A program made the translations under genes and the position numbers. The notes beneath the pieces are model-generated. The model had not been told where the DNA came from. It searched no databases and worked only from the letters and a program-made list of their open reading frames with translations. A stretch of DNA of 64,000 bases from Erythrobacter sp. BLCC-B19 (GTDB lineage: Bacteria > Pseudomonadota > Alphaproteobacteria > Sphingomonadales > Sphingomonadaceae). Of the stretch, positions 22,934-31,957 are shown piece after piece; the first letter of the stretch is position 1, and every line of letters starts with the position of its first letter. The stretch covers positions 2,502,001 through 2,566,000 of the forward strand of contig NZ_CP117516.1 in NCBI RefSeq assembly GCF_028621955.1, in the 5' to 3' direction.

Positions 22934-25200
22934 TGGCCGACAATCCGACCCCCGACGTCGACCTGCCGGAAACCGAAACCCCCGCCGCCAAGCCCAAGCG
23001 CAAGGGCATCAAGCGCCGCATCTTCCTCGCCGGTTCCGCGCTGGTGGTCGGCGGCGGCATCTTCGGCGTGTGGTGGACTGACAGCAGCGCCAGAGCGCGC
23101 GCCAATTCGCTGATCGGCGGCAAGGGGCAGCAGCCCTTCGGCAGCATCATGACCATCGGCGAGGACGACACCGTCACGGTCTATTCGCCCCATATCGACT
23201 TCGGTCAGGGCTCGCACACCGCGCTCGGCCAGATGCTCGCTGACGAGCTGGACGCGGACTGGGACAAGGTCAGGATCGAGCAGGCTCCGGCGGATATGTC
23301 CTTCGCCAATGCCGCGCTCGCAAAGGGCTTCCTGCCGAGCATGACGGGCGATTTCGTCGCCGGGCTGATCCCCGATGCGGTGATCGGGATGATGGCGCGC
23401 TCGATGCCGCTGATGATCACCGGCGGCTCCTCGGCGATCCGCTTTACCGGTGAGGTCGCGATGCGGCGCACGGGCGCTGCGGTGCGCGCGGTACTGCTGG
23501 CCGAGGCGGCGGACCGGCTGGGGGTGCCGGAAAGCGAACTCACCACCGCCAAATCGGTTGTCACTCACGCCGCGTCGGGCAAGTCGCTGCGCTATGGCGA
23601 GCTCGCGGCAGGCGCGGCGGAGCGTTCGCTTTCGAGCGATCCGGTGCTCAAGACCCCGGATCAGTGGACGCTGATCGGCAAGGATGTGTTCCGGCGTGAC
23701 ATTCCGGCCAAGGTCGATGGCTCGGCGGTTTACGGGATCGACTTCACGCTCCCCGATATGCGGGTGGCGACCATCGCCATGGCCCCGGTGCGCGGCGGCA
23801 CGCTGCAAAGCGTCGACGAAGCCCCCGCGATGGCGGTCAAGGGTGTCGAGAAGGTGGTCAAGCTGCCCGATGCCGTGATCGTCGTCGGCAAGGGATATTG
23901 GCAGGCCAAGAAGGGGCTTGATGCGCTCGCGCCCCAATGGAGCGACGGCGGCCATGCGGCGGTTTCGACCCCGGCGATCTATGCCGCGCAGGCCAAGCTG
24001 CGCCAGACCGCCGAAAAGCCCGACAACACGGGCGGTGAAGGCGATGTCGATGCGGCCTTCGGTGCTGGCGGCGTCAAGCTGGTCGAGGCCGAATACCGCG
24101 TCCCCTTCCTCCACCATGCGATGATGGAGCCCTTTGCGCTCACCGGCCATTTCAAGGACGGCAAGCTCAAGCTGTGGGGCGGGATGCAGGATCCACTCTC
24201 CACCCGCGTCAAGGCCGCCAAGGCCGCCGGGCTGGAGGTCGATGCGGTCGAGTTCTCGCCGATGATCATGGGCGGCGGGTTCGGGCGGCGCTTCCCGGAT
24301 CTGGTCGAGATCATCGATCAGGTGGCGCTGCTGGCCAAGCAGGTGCCTTACCCCGTCAAGCTGATCTGGAGCCGCGAGCAGGAGGTGACCCACGGCACCT
24401 ATCGCCCGCAATCCTCGGCGCTGCTCAAGGCCAGCCTCAGGGACGGCGCGATCACCGCGATGCAGATGGACTATGTCCAGAGCGGCAGTGCCGAGGGCGA
24501 GGTGCCCTTCATCTACAACCTGCCCGCGACATCGCGGCGGCATTACGCCTACCAGTCGAACCAGATCGACGGGCCGTGGCGCTCGGTCAATGCGACGCAG
24601 ATCGGGTTCTACACCGAAAGCTTCATGGATGAACTCGCAGCTGCGGCAGGGGCGGACCCCTACCAGTTCCGGCGCAAGCATCTGGCCGACGGCGGGCGGC
24701 ATCAGAAGGTTCTGGATGAAGTCGCCAAGCGCGCGGGCTGGGGTTCGCCCCTGCCCGCAGGCGTCGGGCGCGGGATCGCGATTGTCGAAAGCTTCGACAC
24801 GATCGTTGGCGAAGTGGTCGAAGTGACTCTGAAGGACGACGGCACCCCCAAGGTCGTGCGCGCCTTCGCGGTGGTCGATTGCGGGACGACGATCAATCCG
24901 CTGAACGCCGAAGCGCAGATTGCAGGCGGCCTCATCATGGGGCTGTCCTCGGCGATGGGCGAGGCGGTGACGCTGGACAAGGGCGCGGTGGTCCAGAGCA
25001 ACTTCGGCGATTATCCGATCCTCAAGCTCGCCGATGCGCCGCCGCAGGTGGATGTGCATTTCATCGACAGCGGGGCCAAGACCGGCGGGATTGGCGAGCC
25101 GGGCCTGCCGCCTGCCTCGCCTGCGCTGGCGAACGCGCTGGCATCGCTCACGGGCAAGCGCATCCGCAACCTGCCGGTGCTGGCACAGGCCAAGGCGTGA
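22933..25200 (+). CDS. iorB: Isoquinoline 1-oxidoreductase-type beta subunit, molybdopterin-binding
   Basis: 755 residues from the ATG at 22933 that overlaps the iorA stop (TGATG). The same frame stays open far upstream, but that part is antisense to nothing meaningful and lies over iorA, so it is excluded. The N-terminus KRRIFLAGSALVVGGG resembles a twin-arginine or membrane anchor, as in periplasmic members. Molybdenum-domain motifs include DFGQGSHTALGQMLADEL near 100, GGGFGRRFPD near 450 and TGGIGEPGLPP with the catalytic-base Glu722. It hydroxylates an aldehyde or N-heterocycle using water. The MocA-like gene follows after one base. Confidence 0.92.
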   Translation: MADNPTPDVDLPETETPAAKPKRKGIKRRIFLAGSALVVGGGIFGVWWTDSSARARANSLIGGKGQQPFGSIMTIGEDDTVTVYSPHIDFGQGSHTALGQMLADELDADWDKVRIEQAPADMSFANAALAKGFLPSMTGDFVAGLIPDAVIGMMARSMPLMITGGSSAIRFTGEVAMRRTGAAVRAVLLAEAADRLGVPESELTTAKSVVTHAASGKSLRYGELAAGAAERSLSSDPVLKTPDQWTLIGKDVFRRDIPAKVDGSAVYGIDFTLPDMRVATIAMAPVRGGTLQSVDEAPAMAVKGVEKVVKLPDAVIVVGKGYWQAKKGLDALAPQWSDGGHAAVSTPAIYAAQAKLRQTAEKPDNTGGEGDVDAAFGAGGVKLVEAEYRVPFLHHAMMEPFALTGHFKDGKLKLWGGMQDPLSTRVKAAKAAGLEVDAVEFSPMIMGGGFGRRFPDLVEIIDQVALLAKQVPYPVKLIWSREQEVTHGTYRPQSSALLKASLRDGAITAMQMDYVQSGSAEGEVPFIYNLPATSRRHYAYQSNQIDGPWRSVNATQIGFYTESFMDELAAAAGADPYQFRRKHLADGGRHQKVLDEVAKRAGWGSPLPAGVGRGIAIVESFDTIVGEVVEVTLKDDGTPKVVRAFAVVDCGTTINPLNAEAQIAGGLIMGLSSAMGEAVTLDKGAVVQSNFGDYPILKLADAPPQVDVHFIDSGAKTGGIGEPGLPPASPALANALASLTGKRIRNLPVLAQAKA

Positions 25201-25201
25201 G

Positions 25202-25795
25202 GTGAACGGCTGGTCCGCGCTGATCCTCGCCGGCGGAGCGGGGCGGCGGTTTGGCGGGGGGAAGCTGCTCACCGATCTTGGCGGCGCGCCGGTGATCCGG
25301 CGGGTGGCCGAGCGGGTCTGCGCTGGTGGATTTGCCGAGGTGATCGCCGTCACCGGCTCGCAAGGCGCTGCCATCAGAGCCGCGCTCGCGGGTGCCGATG
25401 TGTTCGTAAGCGAGGCGCCCGACTGGGCCGAAGGCATGGCGGCGAGCCTCAGGGCTGGCATCGCCGCGCTCTCACCGCAGGCGGCGGGGGTGTGCGTGTT
25501 CCTCGGTGATATGCCTCTGGCGCCGGTGGGCCTGTGCCCGGCGCTGGTCGAAGCAGCACAGGGCGCAGGCTATGCCGCAAGGCCAAGGGTCGCAGCGCAG
25601 CCCGGCCACCCGGTCGCCTTCACCCGCGCGGCCTTTGCGGATCTGATAGCCTTGCATGGCGATCAGGGCGCCACAGCGCTGCTGAAGGCGCGGCCCGAGG
25701 CGGTCGCCTATGTCGACACTGCCGACACCGGCGCGCTGCTCGATATCGACACGCCCGACGATCTCGCCCTCGCTGTCACCGCGTGGAAGGCCTGA
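25202..25795 (+). CDS. MocA-like molybdenum cofactor cytidylyltransferase
   Basis: 197 residues from a GTG at 25202, one base after the iorB stop. The nucleotidyltransferase signature LILAGGAGRRFGGGKLL is at the N-terminus, with FLGDMPLAPV near residue 100 for metal binding and LLDIDTPDDLALA at the end. In the MocA branch CTP is used to make molybdopterin cytosine dinucleotide for xanthine-oxidase-family enzymes, in contrast to MobA, which uses GTP. Neighbouring iorAB and xdhC support MocA over MobA. Its 3' end overlaps the 3' end of xdhC by 88 bp on opposite strands. Confidence 0.85.
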   Translation: MNGWSALILAGGAGRRFGGGKLLTDLGGAPVIRRVAERVCAGGFAEVIAVTGSQGAAIRAALAGADVFVSEAPDWAEGMAASLRAGIAALSPQAAGVCVFLGDMPLAPVGLCPALVEAAQGAGYAARPRVAAQPGHPVAFTRAAFADLIALHGDQGATALLKARPEAVAYVDTADTGALLDIDTPDDLALAVTAWKA

Positions 25796-26715
25796 GCGAC
25801 CTCGGCCACCAATGACAGCGCGACATCGCGCGGCGCCTTGGCAAAGCCGGGAAGGCCGATGGGGGCGTGCAGCTGCGCCAGCGCCGCCTCGTTCACGCCA
25901 TGCCCGCGCAGTCGCATGGTGCGCTGGTCAAGCCGCACCCGCGCCCCGATCGCGCCGACATAGAACGCCTCGGAGCAAAGCGCCGCCGCCAGCCCGCGCT
26001 CGTCATCCTCGCGGTCGTGCGAGAGCACCGCGATGGCGCTCCAGCGGTCGATCCCGATGCGGGCCAGCGCTTCGGCGGGGTCGCTGCGGTGGTAGGCAAT
26101 GCCCTCCATCGGCGGCGCTTCCGGCCCTCCGGGGGTGACGAGCACCACCTGCCAGCCCATGTCGCGCGCCAGCGCGGCGGCGCTAAGGGTCGCGCCATCC
26201 TCGCCGATCAGCACCAGCCGCAAGGGGGGCAGAAACAGGCGGGTATAGCGCGCGCCGTCCCAGCTGTCGGCGACGGGTGCATCGGGCGCAGACGAAGCGG
26301 TGCGAGTGCTGCCATCGCTCGACCACAGCACCGGGCGGCGCGCGTGCCAGCCCTCCAGCAACGCCGCCACCGCGGGTTCACTGGCGGCGACCGGTTCGAC
26401 CAGCACAGAGATTCCCGAACCGCAGGCGAGCTTGATATCGATCCACGGACTGCCCTCGCCATAGCGAAGCAGCCGCGCCGCGCCCTCGGCCAGCACCGCG
26501 CGGCCATGGCTGGCGACATCATCCTCGATGCAGCCGCCCGATAGGAACCCCCAGTGCTCGTCCGGCGTGATGAGCATCTGCGCCCCCACATCGCGCGGCG
26601 CCGAGCCATCGACCGCCACCAGCGTGGCAATGGCAAAGCGCTCCGGCCGCGCGGACAGGCCCAGCAGCGCCTCGCGAATATCGTCGACAGGGGCGGCCAG
26701 ACGCCAGCGGGTCAT
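25708..26715 (-). CDS. xdhC: XdhC/CoxI family molybdoenzyme maturation protein
   Basis: 335 residues from the ATG at 26715, where homology starts (MTRWRLAAPVDDI); upstream ATG at 26784 would add 23 weak residues. It has FAIATLVAVDGSAPRDVGAQML, in part, and GFLSGGCIEDDVASH in the N-terminal domain, and a Rossmann-like C-terminal domain (IGEDGATLSAAALARDMGWQVVLV, in part, FYVGAIGARVRLDQR). XdhC proteins protect and sulfurate the molybdenum cofactor before insertion into xanthine-dehydrogenase-type enzymes. It converges on the MocA-like gene and shares 88 bp of coding sequence with it. Confidence 0.88.
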   Translation of the reverse strand: MTRWRLAAPVDDIREALLGLSARPERFAIATLVAVDGSAPRDVGAQMLITPDEHWGFLSGGCIEDDVASHGRAVLAEGAARLLRYGEGSPWIDIKLACGSGISVLVEPVAASEPAVAALLEGWHARRPVLWSSDGSTRTASSAPDAPVADSWDGARYTRLFLPPLRLVLIGEDGATLSAAALARDMGWQVVLVTPGGPEAPPMEGIAYHRSDPAEALARIGIDRWSAIAVLSHDREDDERGLAAALCSEAFYVGAIGARVRLDQRTMRLRGHGVNEAALAQLHAPIGLPGFAKAPRDVALSLVAEVAQAFHAVTARARSSGVSISSSAPVSAVST

Positions 26716-26830
26716 GGGGGAAGGGGGCTTTCGTGACAGGCGGGATAGCGCACCCAGCCTAATCCGCCCCGCGCACCGGCGCAATCGCCCGGCGGTGCGG
26801 CTGGAATCCTGATAAGAAGGATAAGTCCAC

Positions 26831-26907
26831 TGGTCGGGACGAGAGGATTCGAACCTCCGACCCCCACACCCCCAGTGTGATGCGCTACCAGGCTGCGCTA
26901 CGTCCCG
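26831..26907 (-). tRNA. tRNA-Pro (GGG)
   Basis: 77 nt including the encoded CCA. Acceptor stem CGGGACG/CGTCCCG, D-arm TAGCGCAGCCTGGTAGCGCA, anticodon loop CTGGGGG with anticodon GGG, T-loop GTTCGAATC. Confidence 0.95.
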
Positions 26908-26998
26908 TCACCAGTGGAGCGGGGCCTATAGGCGTGGCGGGCGGGGCTGGCAAGCGGGTTTGGGCGTGTTTGTTTTGGGATCGCGCTGGCGCGCGATA

Positions 26999-27084
26999 CA
27001 GACCTCCCGCCCGCCTCCTCGCCCGGCCACCATAGCCTGATGGTATCGTTGGTGGCCGGGTGGGGAGGCGGGGCAGGAGGTCTG
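26999..27084. repeat. Long near-perfect inverted repeat (hairpin) upstream of yajC
   Basis: Two arms of about 34 bases (26999-27032 and 27050-27084) pair almost completely: both ends are CAGACCTCC and GGAGGTCTG and the inner ends CCCGGCCACCA and TGGTGGCCGGG, with a few mismatches or bulges between. The loop is 17 nt. Just before is TCGCGC-TGGC-GCGCGA (26981-26996), and just after is GCCACC-GAA-GGTGGC. There is no T-run, so it is not an ordinary terminator. The 296-bp gap between tRNA-Pro and yajC holds nothing else that I can identify. Confidence 0.85.
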
Positions 27085-27203
27085 CGCCACCGAAGGTGGC
27101 CCCAATCATTGCGACATCCTTGCAATACTGCTAGGCGCGCCCACTTGGACGACAGGGCGGCTGCCCTGACACGAATTTCACGGGATCTCACAGGCACTAT
27201 CGC

Positions 27204-27536
27204 ATGACCATCGATCTTCTTGCCGCCGCTGCCGGGGCAGGTGCTGCTGCAGCGCCGCCCGCATGGATGACCTTCCTTCCGATCATCGGCATGATCGCGA
27301 TCTTCTGGTTCCTGATCATCCGCCCGCAGATGAACCAGCAGAAGCAGCACCGCGAAAAGATCGCCGCCGTCAAGAAGGGCGATCAGGTGGTGACGGCCGG
27401 CGGCCTCGTCGGCAAGGTGGTGAAGGTCGACGATGTCTATGTCGAGCTCGACCTTGGCCCCAATGTTCGCGTCAAGGCGATCAAGGCGACGCTGGGCGAC
27501 ATCATCCCGCCGGGCGGCAAGCCCGCCAACGACTGA
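27204..27536 (+). CDS. yajC: Preprotein translocase subunit YajC
   Basis: 110 residues with one membrane segment (FLPIIGMIAIFWFLIIRPQ near residue 27) followed by QKQHREKIAAVKKGDQVVTAGGLVGKVVKVDD, in part, the signature of YajC. It forms the SecDF-YajC complex that aids protein export through SecYEG. The N-terminus ([16 protein letters not shown]) is Ala-rich. It is followed by secD after 47 bp and secF, the normal operon order. Confidence 0.95.
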   Translation: MTIDLLAAAAGAGAAAAPPAWMTFLPIIGMIAIFWFLIIRPQMNQQKQHREKIAAVKKGDQVVTAGGLVGKVVKVDDVYVELDLGPNVRVKAIKATLGDIIPPGGKPAND

Positions 27537-27583
27537 TGTGGCGCTGGCCGCACTTCATCTCCTGCGCATGAGATCCTGACGCA

Positions 27584-29158
27584 ATGCTCGACTTTCCCCT
27601 CTGGAAGAAGCTCTCGCTATGGGCGGTGACGCTCGCGGCTTCGCTGCTGGCGCTGCCCAGCCTTGCCAATGTCGCGGGGCTGGATTGGCCCGCGTCGCTG
27701 CCCAACCCGCAGGTCAACCTTGGGCTTGACCTTGCCGGCGGCTCGCACCTCCTGCTTGAAGCCAAGTCCGAGGACGTGCGCAAGCAGCGGCTCGAGACGA
27801 TGGAGGAAAGCGTTCGTCAGCTGATGCGCAACGCCAAGCCGCGTATCCGCATCGGCGATGTTTCGACCGCCGACGGGCAGCTGTCCTTCATGCTGGAAAA
27901 CGCCGCCGACATTGATCGGGCGCGCGGGCTGATCGAGCCGGCGATGCAGGGCCAGACGACGGTGCGCGAGTGGGAGCTGACGGTGGTCGATGGCCAGCGC
28001 GTGCAGCTCAAGCCGACCGAAGCGGGCATCAATCAGGCGATCGATGATGCGATGGACAGCGCCACGGAAGTGGTGCGCCGCCGTATCGACGAGCTCGGGA
28101 CGCGCGAGCCGACCATCTTGCGTCAGGGCGACACCCGCATCGTGGTGCAGGTGCCGGGCCTGCAAGACCCGGAAGCGCTGAAGGCGCTGCTCGGCAAGAC
28201 CGCGCAGCTCGAATTCAAGCTCGTCGCCGAACCGGGCGCCGCGGCGGTGGGGCTGGAAACCTTCCCCTATGCGCCGGGCGAAGGGCTCGACGGGCAATTC
28301 GTGACGGTCAAGCGCCTTGGCGGCATTCGCGGCGAGAGCCTTACCGATGCGCAGGCCGGGGTCGATCCGCAGAACAACCGCAATGTCGTCAACATCACTT
28401 TCGACGCGCAGGGCGGGGCCAAGTTCGCCAAGCTCACGACCGAGAATGTCGGCAAGCCCTTTGCCATCATCCTCGACGGGCAGGTGCTGTCGGCCCCGAC
28501 GATCCAGACCCCGATCATTGGCGGGAGCGCGCAGATTTCGGGCAGCTTCACGCCCGAAAGCGCGAACGAGCTGGCGATTGCGCTGCGTTCGGGCGCGCTG
28601 CCGGTGCCGCTGGTGGTGGTGGAAGAGCGCACGGTCGGGCCTGACCTTGGCGCGGATTCGATCCGCAAGGGGCTGCTCGCAATGGCGATCGGCAGCTTTG
28701 CGGTGATCGCGCTGATGGTCGCGACCTATGGCCGCTTCGGCATCTACGCCACGGTCGCGCTGGTGTTCAACGTGCTGATGCTGCTCGGCCTGATGGCGCT
28801 GGGCGGCTTCACGCTGACCCTGCCGGGGATTGCGGGCTTCGTCATCACCATCGGCGCGGCGGTCGATGCCAACGTGCTGATCAACGAGCGTATCCGCGAA
28901 GAGCGCGCGCGCGGCCGCAAGGTCGTGGCCGCGGTCGAGACCGGCTACAAGGAAGCCAGCCGCGCGATCTGGGACGCGAACCTCACCAACGTGATTTCGG
29001 GCGTGGCGCTGTTCTCGTTCGGCTCGGGCCCGGTCAAGGGCTTCGCGATCGTGCTGATCATCGGCATCATCACCTCGGTGTTCACCGGGGTGACGCTGAC
29101 CCGAATGTTTGTTGCCGGGTGGCTGCGCAAGGCGCGCCCCAATGACATCAATATCTGA
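27584..29158 (+). CDS. secD: Protein translocase subunit SecD
   Basis: 524 residues. It begins with a membrane segment (LWAVTLAASLLALPSLA), then LGLDLAGGSHLLLE, a P1 periplasmic region with VVRRRIDELGTREPTI, and six C-terminal membrane segments including GFVITIGAAVDANVLINERIREE, in part. SecD uses the proton-motive force to pull exported proteins to the periplasm. The stop is 13 bp before the secF start. Confidence 0.96.
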   Translation: MLDFPLWKKLSLWAVTLAASLLALPSLANVAGLDWPASLPNPQVNLGLDLAGGSHLLLEAKSEDVRKQRLETMEESVRQLMRNAKPRIRIGDVSTADGQLSFMLENAADIDRARGLIEPAMQGQTTVREWELTVVDGQRVQLKPTEAGINQAIDDAMDSATEVVRRRIDELGTREPTILRQGDTRIVVQVPGLQDPEALKALLGKTAQLEFKLVAEPGAAAVGLETFPYAPGEGLDGQFVTVKRLGGIRGESLTDAQAGVDPQNNRNVVNITFDAQGGAKFAKLTTENVGKPFAIILDGQVLSAPTIQTPIIGGSAQISGSFTPESANELAIALRSGALPVPLVVVEERTVGPDLGADSIRKGLLAMAIGSFAVIALMVATYGRFGIYATVALVFNVLMLLGLMALGGFTLTLPGIAGFVITIGAAVDANVLINERIREERARGRKVVAAVETGYKEASRAIWDANLTNVISGVALFSFGSGPVKGFAIVLIIGIITSVFTGVTLTRMFVAGWLRKARPNDINI

Positions 29159-29171
29159 GGAGGCTCGCCAC

Positions 29172-30149
29172 ATGAAACTCCTGAAACTCGTCCCCGACAA
29201 CACCAACATCAAGTTCCTGAAGCTGCGCGTGCCGTTCTTCGTGCTCAGCCTTGTGCTGATCTTCGGCAGCTGGGCGGCGGTGGCGGTCAATGGCCTCAAC
29301 TTCGGCGTCGACTTTGCCGGCGGGCAGGAAGTGCGCATGACCTTCACCCAGACCGAGACCGCGCCGATCCCGTCCTTGCGCGAACAGGTCGCCGGGCTGG
29401 GCTTCGGCGAGCCGGTGGTGCAGGAATTCGGCGCCAAGAACCAGGTCTCGATCCGCGTCGCGCTGCCCGATGGCACGGAAGACAATCCCGAAGCCGCCAA
29501 GGCGATCGGCGAAAAGGTGATCGCCTCGGTCAAGGGCACCTATCCCGATGCGCGCGTGGACGGGAATGACACCGTGTCGGGCAAGGTCGCGGGCGAGTTC
29601 CGCGATCAGGCGATCCTTGCGCTGCTGGCGGCGATGGCGGCGGTCTCGCTCTATATCTGGGTGCGGTTCGAATGGCAGTTTGGCGTCGGCGCGATGTTCG
29701 CACTGGTGCACGACGTATCGGTGACGGTCGGCCTGTTCGCGCTGACGCAGATGGAATTCAGCCTCCAGATCGTCGCGGCGATCCTCGCGATCATCGGCTA
29801 TTCCTTGAACGACACCATCGTCGTCTATGACCGCATCCGCGAGAACCTGAAGAAGTACCGCAAGATGGAGATGGGCGACCTGCTCGACCTGTCGGTCAAC
29901 GAGACGCTGGCGCGCACGGTGATGACCTCGCTGACGCTGTTCGTGGCGCTGATCCCGCTCTTGTTCTTCGGCCCGCCGAGCCTGTTCGGCATGGTCGCGG
30001 CGATCACGGTGGGCCTGTTCATCGGCACCTATTCGTCGATCTACATGGCCGGGCCGCTGCTGATCTGGATGGGGGTGACGACCAACAGCTTCGTCCAGAC
30101 CGAGAGCGCGGTGGATCGTCAGGAAAAGATCGCGCGCGGCGAGATTTGA
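29172..30149 (+). CDS. secF: Protein translocase subunit SecF
   Basis: 325 residues from the ATG at 29172, which is preceded by a strong gaggagg site; an in-frame upstream ATG lies inside secD. Motifs: NFGVDFAGGQEVRM near residue 47, AAILAIIGYSLNDTIVVYDRIREN near 210 and RTVMTSLTLFVALIPLLFFG, each in part. It forms a complex with SecD and YajC. A short symmetrical sequence but no convincing terminator separates it from the converging glycosyltransferase. Confidence 0.96.
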   Translation: MKLLKLVPDNTNIKFLKLRVPFFVLSLVLIFGSWAAVAVNGLNFGVDFAGGQEVRMTFTQTETAPIPSLREQVAGLGFGEPVVQEFGAKNQVSIRVALPDGTEDNPEAAKAIGEKVIASVKGTYPDARVDGNDTVSGKVAGEFRDQAILALLAAMAAVSLYIWVRFEWQFGVGAMFALVHDVSVTVGLFALTQMEFSLQIVAAILAIIGYSLNDTIVVYDRIRENLKKYRKMEMGDLLDLSVNETLARTVMTSLTLFVALIPLLFFGPPSLFGMVAAITVGLFIGTYSSIYMAGPLLIWMGVTTNSFVQTESAVDRQEKIARGEI

Positions 30150-30170
30150 GCCGCCGCGCCTGCGCCGATC

Positions 30171-31352
30171 TCAGGCGGTGGCCAGGGTCTCGTAATGCGC
30201 GGCAAGTGCCGCCGCATTGGCCTCCCAGCTGAAATGCTCGGTCAGCGCGGCCACCGCCTCGCGCGGGGGCGGCGCGTTGAGCACCGCGTTGATCCCCGCC
30301 GCCACGGCTGCGGGATTGCGCGCCACCAGGCGCCCGGCGGTGTCGCACGCGATCAGCTCGCGCGCGCCGCCGACATCCGAGGTCACCACCGGCGTCCCGC
30401 AAGCGAGCGCCTCGACCCAGGCATTGGCGAGCCCCTCGCTCACTGTCGGCAGCACCATCACGTCCGCCGCCGAGAGCAGCAGCGGCATCAGATCGTGATC
30501 GACCGAGCCGGCAAAGTACACCCGGTCAGCCACCCCCTCGCTCGCGGCAAGGGCGCGCAGCAGGCTCTCGTCCTCGCCCTTGCCGATCAGCACCAGTCGC
30601 GCGCCCGGAATATCGCGCAGGGCGCGGATGGCGATGGCCTGACCCTTCCGCTCGATCAGTGCGCCAACGCAGGCGAGCAGCGGCGCGCTGTCGGGCATGG
30701 CGAAGCCCAGTTCGCGCGACAGCTGGGTGCGCAACTGGGTGTGATCGAGCGGGCGGAAACGGTCGCGATCAAGCCCGGTGTAATGGACGGTGATCTTCTC
30801 CGCCGCCATGCCCATTGCCGCCATCTGTCCGGCCAGATCGCGGCTGACGGCCAAGAGGCCGGTTGCCGTGCGTGCAGCATCGAGCATCTGCGCCCGGGCA
30901 AAGCCTTGCTCGCCCCAGAAACTGATGTCGCTCCCCCGCGCCTTGATCGACAGCGGCAGGCCGGTCTTGCGGGCAATGGCGGCAGCGGCGGGGCCATCGG
31001 GAAAGAAGAATTGCGCGTCGAGCACGTCGATCGGCGTTTCGGCATGGATCTGCTCGACCAGCGGCAGCACGGCACGGGCGATGGCGGCGGCATTGCGCCG
31101 CGCGCCGATGCGCGGGATCAGGGTGAAATGCGGACGGTGGACGGTGATCCCGCCTTCCTCGGCGCGCGCGGGCAGATCGGCGAGCGGGCGATAGCGGCCC
31201 AGCGCCAGCGGCGGCAGGCCGATCGGATTGACCAGCGTCACCCGCCAATCCCCCCGCTTTGCCAGCGCCTCCAGCGACCGGGCGACAAAGGTGCCGAACC
31301 GGGGGTTGACCGGATTGGGATAGAGCGTGGAGAGGGCGAGGACGTGCTTCAC
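30171..31352 (-). CDS. Glycosyltransferase family 4 (GT-B)
   Basis: 393 residues. N-terminal part: HVLALSTLYPNPVNPRFGTFV, in part, and LDAQFFFPDGPAAAAIARKTGLP for the acceptor side. C-terminal GT1 domain: CVGALIERKGQAIAIRAL, VYFAGSVDHDLMPLLLSAADVMVLPTVSEG, in part, and the EX7E motif in SEGLANAWVEALACGTPVV. It transfers a sugar from a nucleotide sugar to a polysaccharide or lipid acceptor that cannot be named. It is a single gene near an XRE regulator on the same strand. Confidence 0.9.
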   Translation of the reverse strand: MKHVLALSTLYPNPVNPRFGTFVARSLEALAKRGDWRVTLVNPIGLPPLALGRYRPLADLPARAEEGGITVHRPHFTLIPRIGARRNAAAIARAVLPLVEQIHAETPIDVLDAQFFFPDGPAAAAIARKTGLPLSIKARGSDISFWGEQGFARAQMLDAARTATGLLAVSRDLAGQMAAMGMAAEKITVHYTGLDRDRFRPLDHTQLRTQLSRELGFAMPDSAPLLACVGALIERKGQAIAIRALRDIPGARLVLIGKGEDESLLRALAASEGVADRVYFAGSVDHDLMPLLLSAADVMVLPTVSEGLANAWVEALACGTPVVTSDVGGARELIACDTAGRLVARNPAAVAAGINAVLNAPPPREAVAALTEHFSWEANAAALAAHYETLATA

Positions 31353-31375
31353 GGGCCGGGTCTAGCAGCTGTGCG

Positions 31376-31954
31376 TTAAAGCGGCCTGACCAGCATCGCG
31401 GCAACCGCGATCCATGGCGGATTATCGACCACCACCTGCTTCTGCCCCATGCCGGGCGGCAACAGGCCGATCAGCGTGCCCTTGCGGTCGATCAGCCGCC
31501 CGAAGGCAAAGCGTCCGCCGGGGCGGGGGAGAAGGCAATCGCGGTTGATGGCCGTTTGCGCCGCATCAGGGGCGATCTGGCGCAGCCACACAAGGTCGCC
31601 CGCGCGATACTCGCCGATGCTCGCGGTGATGGCGAGGACGAGCGGGGCGGGGCCGTCGTCAGCGGCGAGCGCGCTCGGCAGCAGCGCCTCGCGCGGGGTG
31701 GCAAGCGCTTCGGGGCCATTGGCGCCGAGTTCGGCAATGATCATGGCCGGCGCTGCGCCTTCCGCGCGCATCAGCATCGCCGGATCGACGTCGAGCGCGG
31801 CGGCGATCTTGTTCATCCATGCGAGCGAGAGCTGGCGCATTCCCGTCTCCAGCCGCCCGATGGTCTGCGCGGTGGTGGGCGGGGTGCAGGCGGCGGCGAG
31901 ATCGGCGAGCGTCAGCCCCTTGGCCTTGCGGATGTCGCGGATGCGGTTGGTCAT
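31376..31954 (-). CDS. XRE family regulator with C-terminal sensor-like domain
   Basis: 192 residues. The N-terminal HTH (IRDIRKAKGLTLADLAAACT, IGRLETGMRQLSLAWMNKIAAALDV, in part) is standard XRE. Residues from about 95 to 190 (LVLAITASIGEYRAGDLVWLRQI ... RFAFGRLIDRKGTLIGLLPPG) resemble a beta-rich S24/LexA-like domain, but no clear Ser-Lys cleavage pair is seen. It is next to a 35-bp tandem repeat that begins three bases upstream of its start codon and is the obvious candidate to bind it. The glycosyltransferase gene follows after 23 bp on the same strand. Confidence 0.8.
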   Translation of the reverse strand: MTNRIRDIRKAKGLTLADLAAACTPPTTAQTIGRLETGMRQLSLAWMNKIAAALDVDPAMLMRAEGAAPAMIIAELGANGPEALATPREALLPSALAADDGPAPLVLAITASIGEYRAGDLVWLRQIAPDAAQTAINRDCLLPRPGGRFAFGRLIDRKGTLIGLLPPGMGQKQVVVDNPPWIAVAAMLVRPL

Positions 31955-31957
31955 ATC

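Noticed and set aside
22918..25461. Open frame of about 850 codons antisense to iorB, and the iorB frame itself continuing to 22345
   Set aside because: The antisense frame has no motifs. The upstream continuation of the iorB frame runs over iorA, which has clear [2Fe-2S] motifs in its own frame, so the TGATG start at 22933 is used.
27617..29539. 640-codon antisense frame over secD and the start of secF
   Set aside because: Shadow of conserved genes without any recognisable feature.
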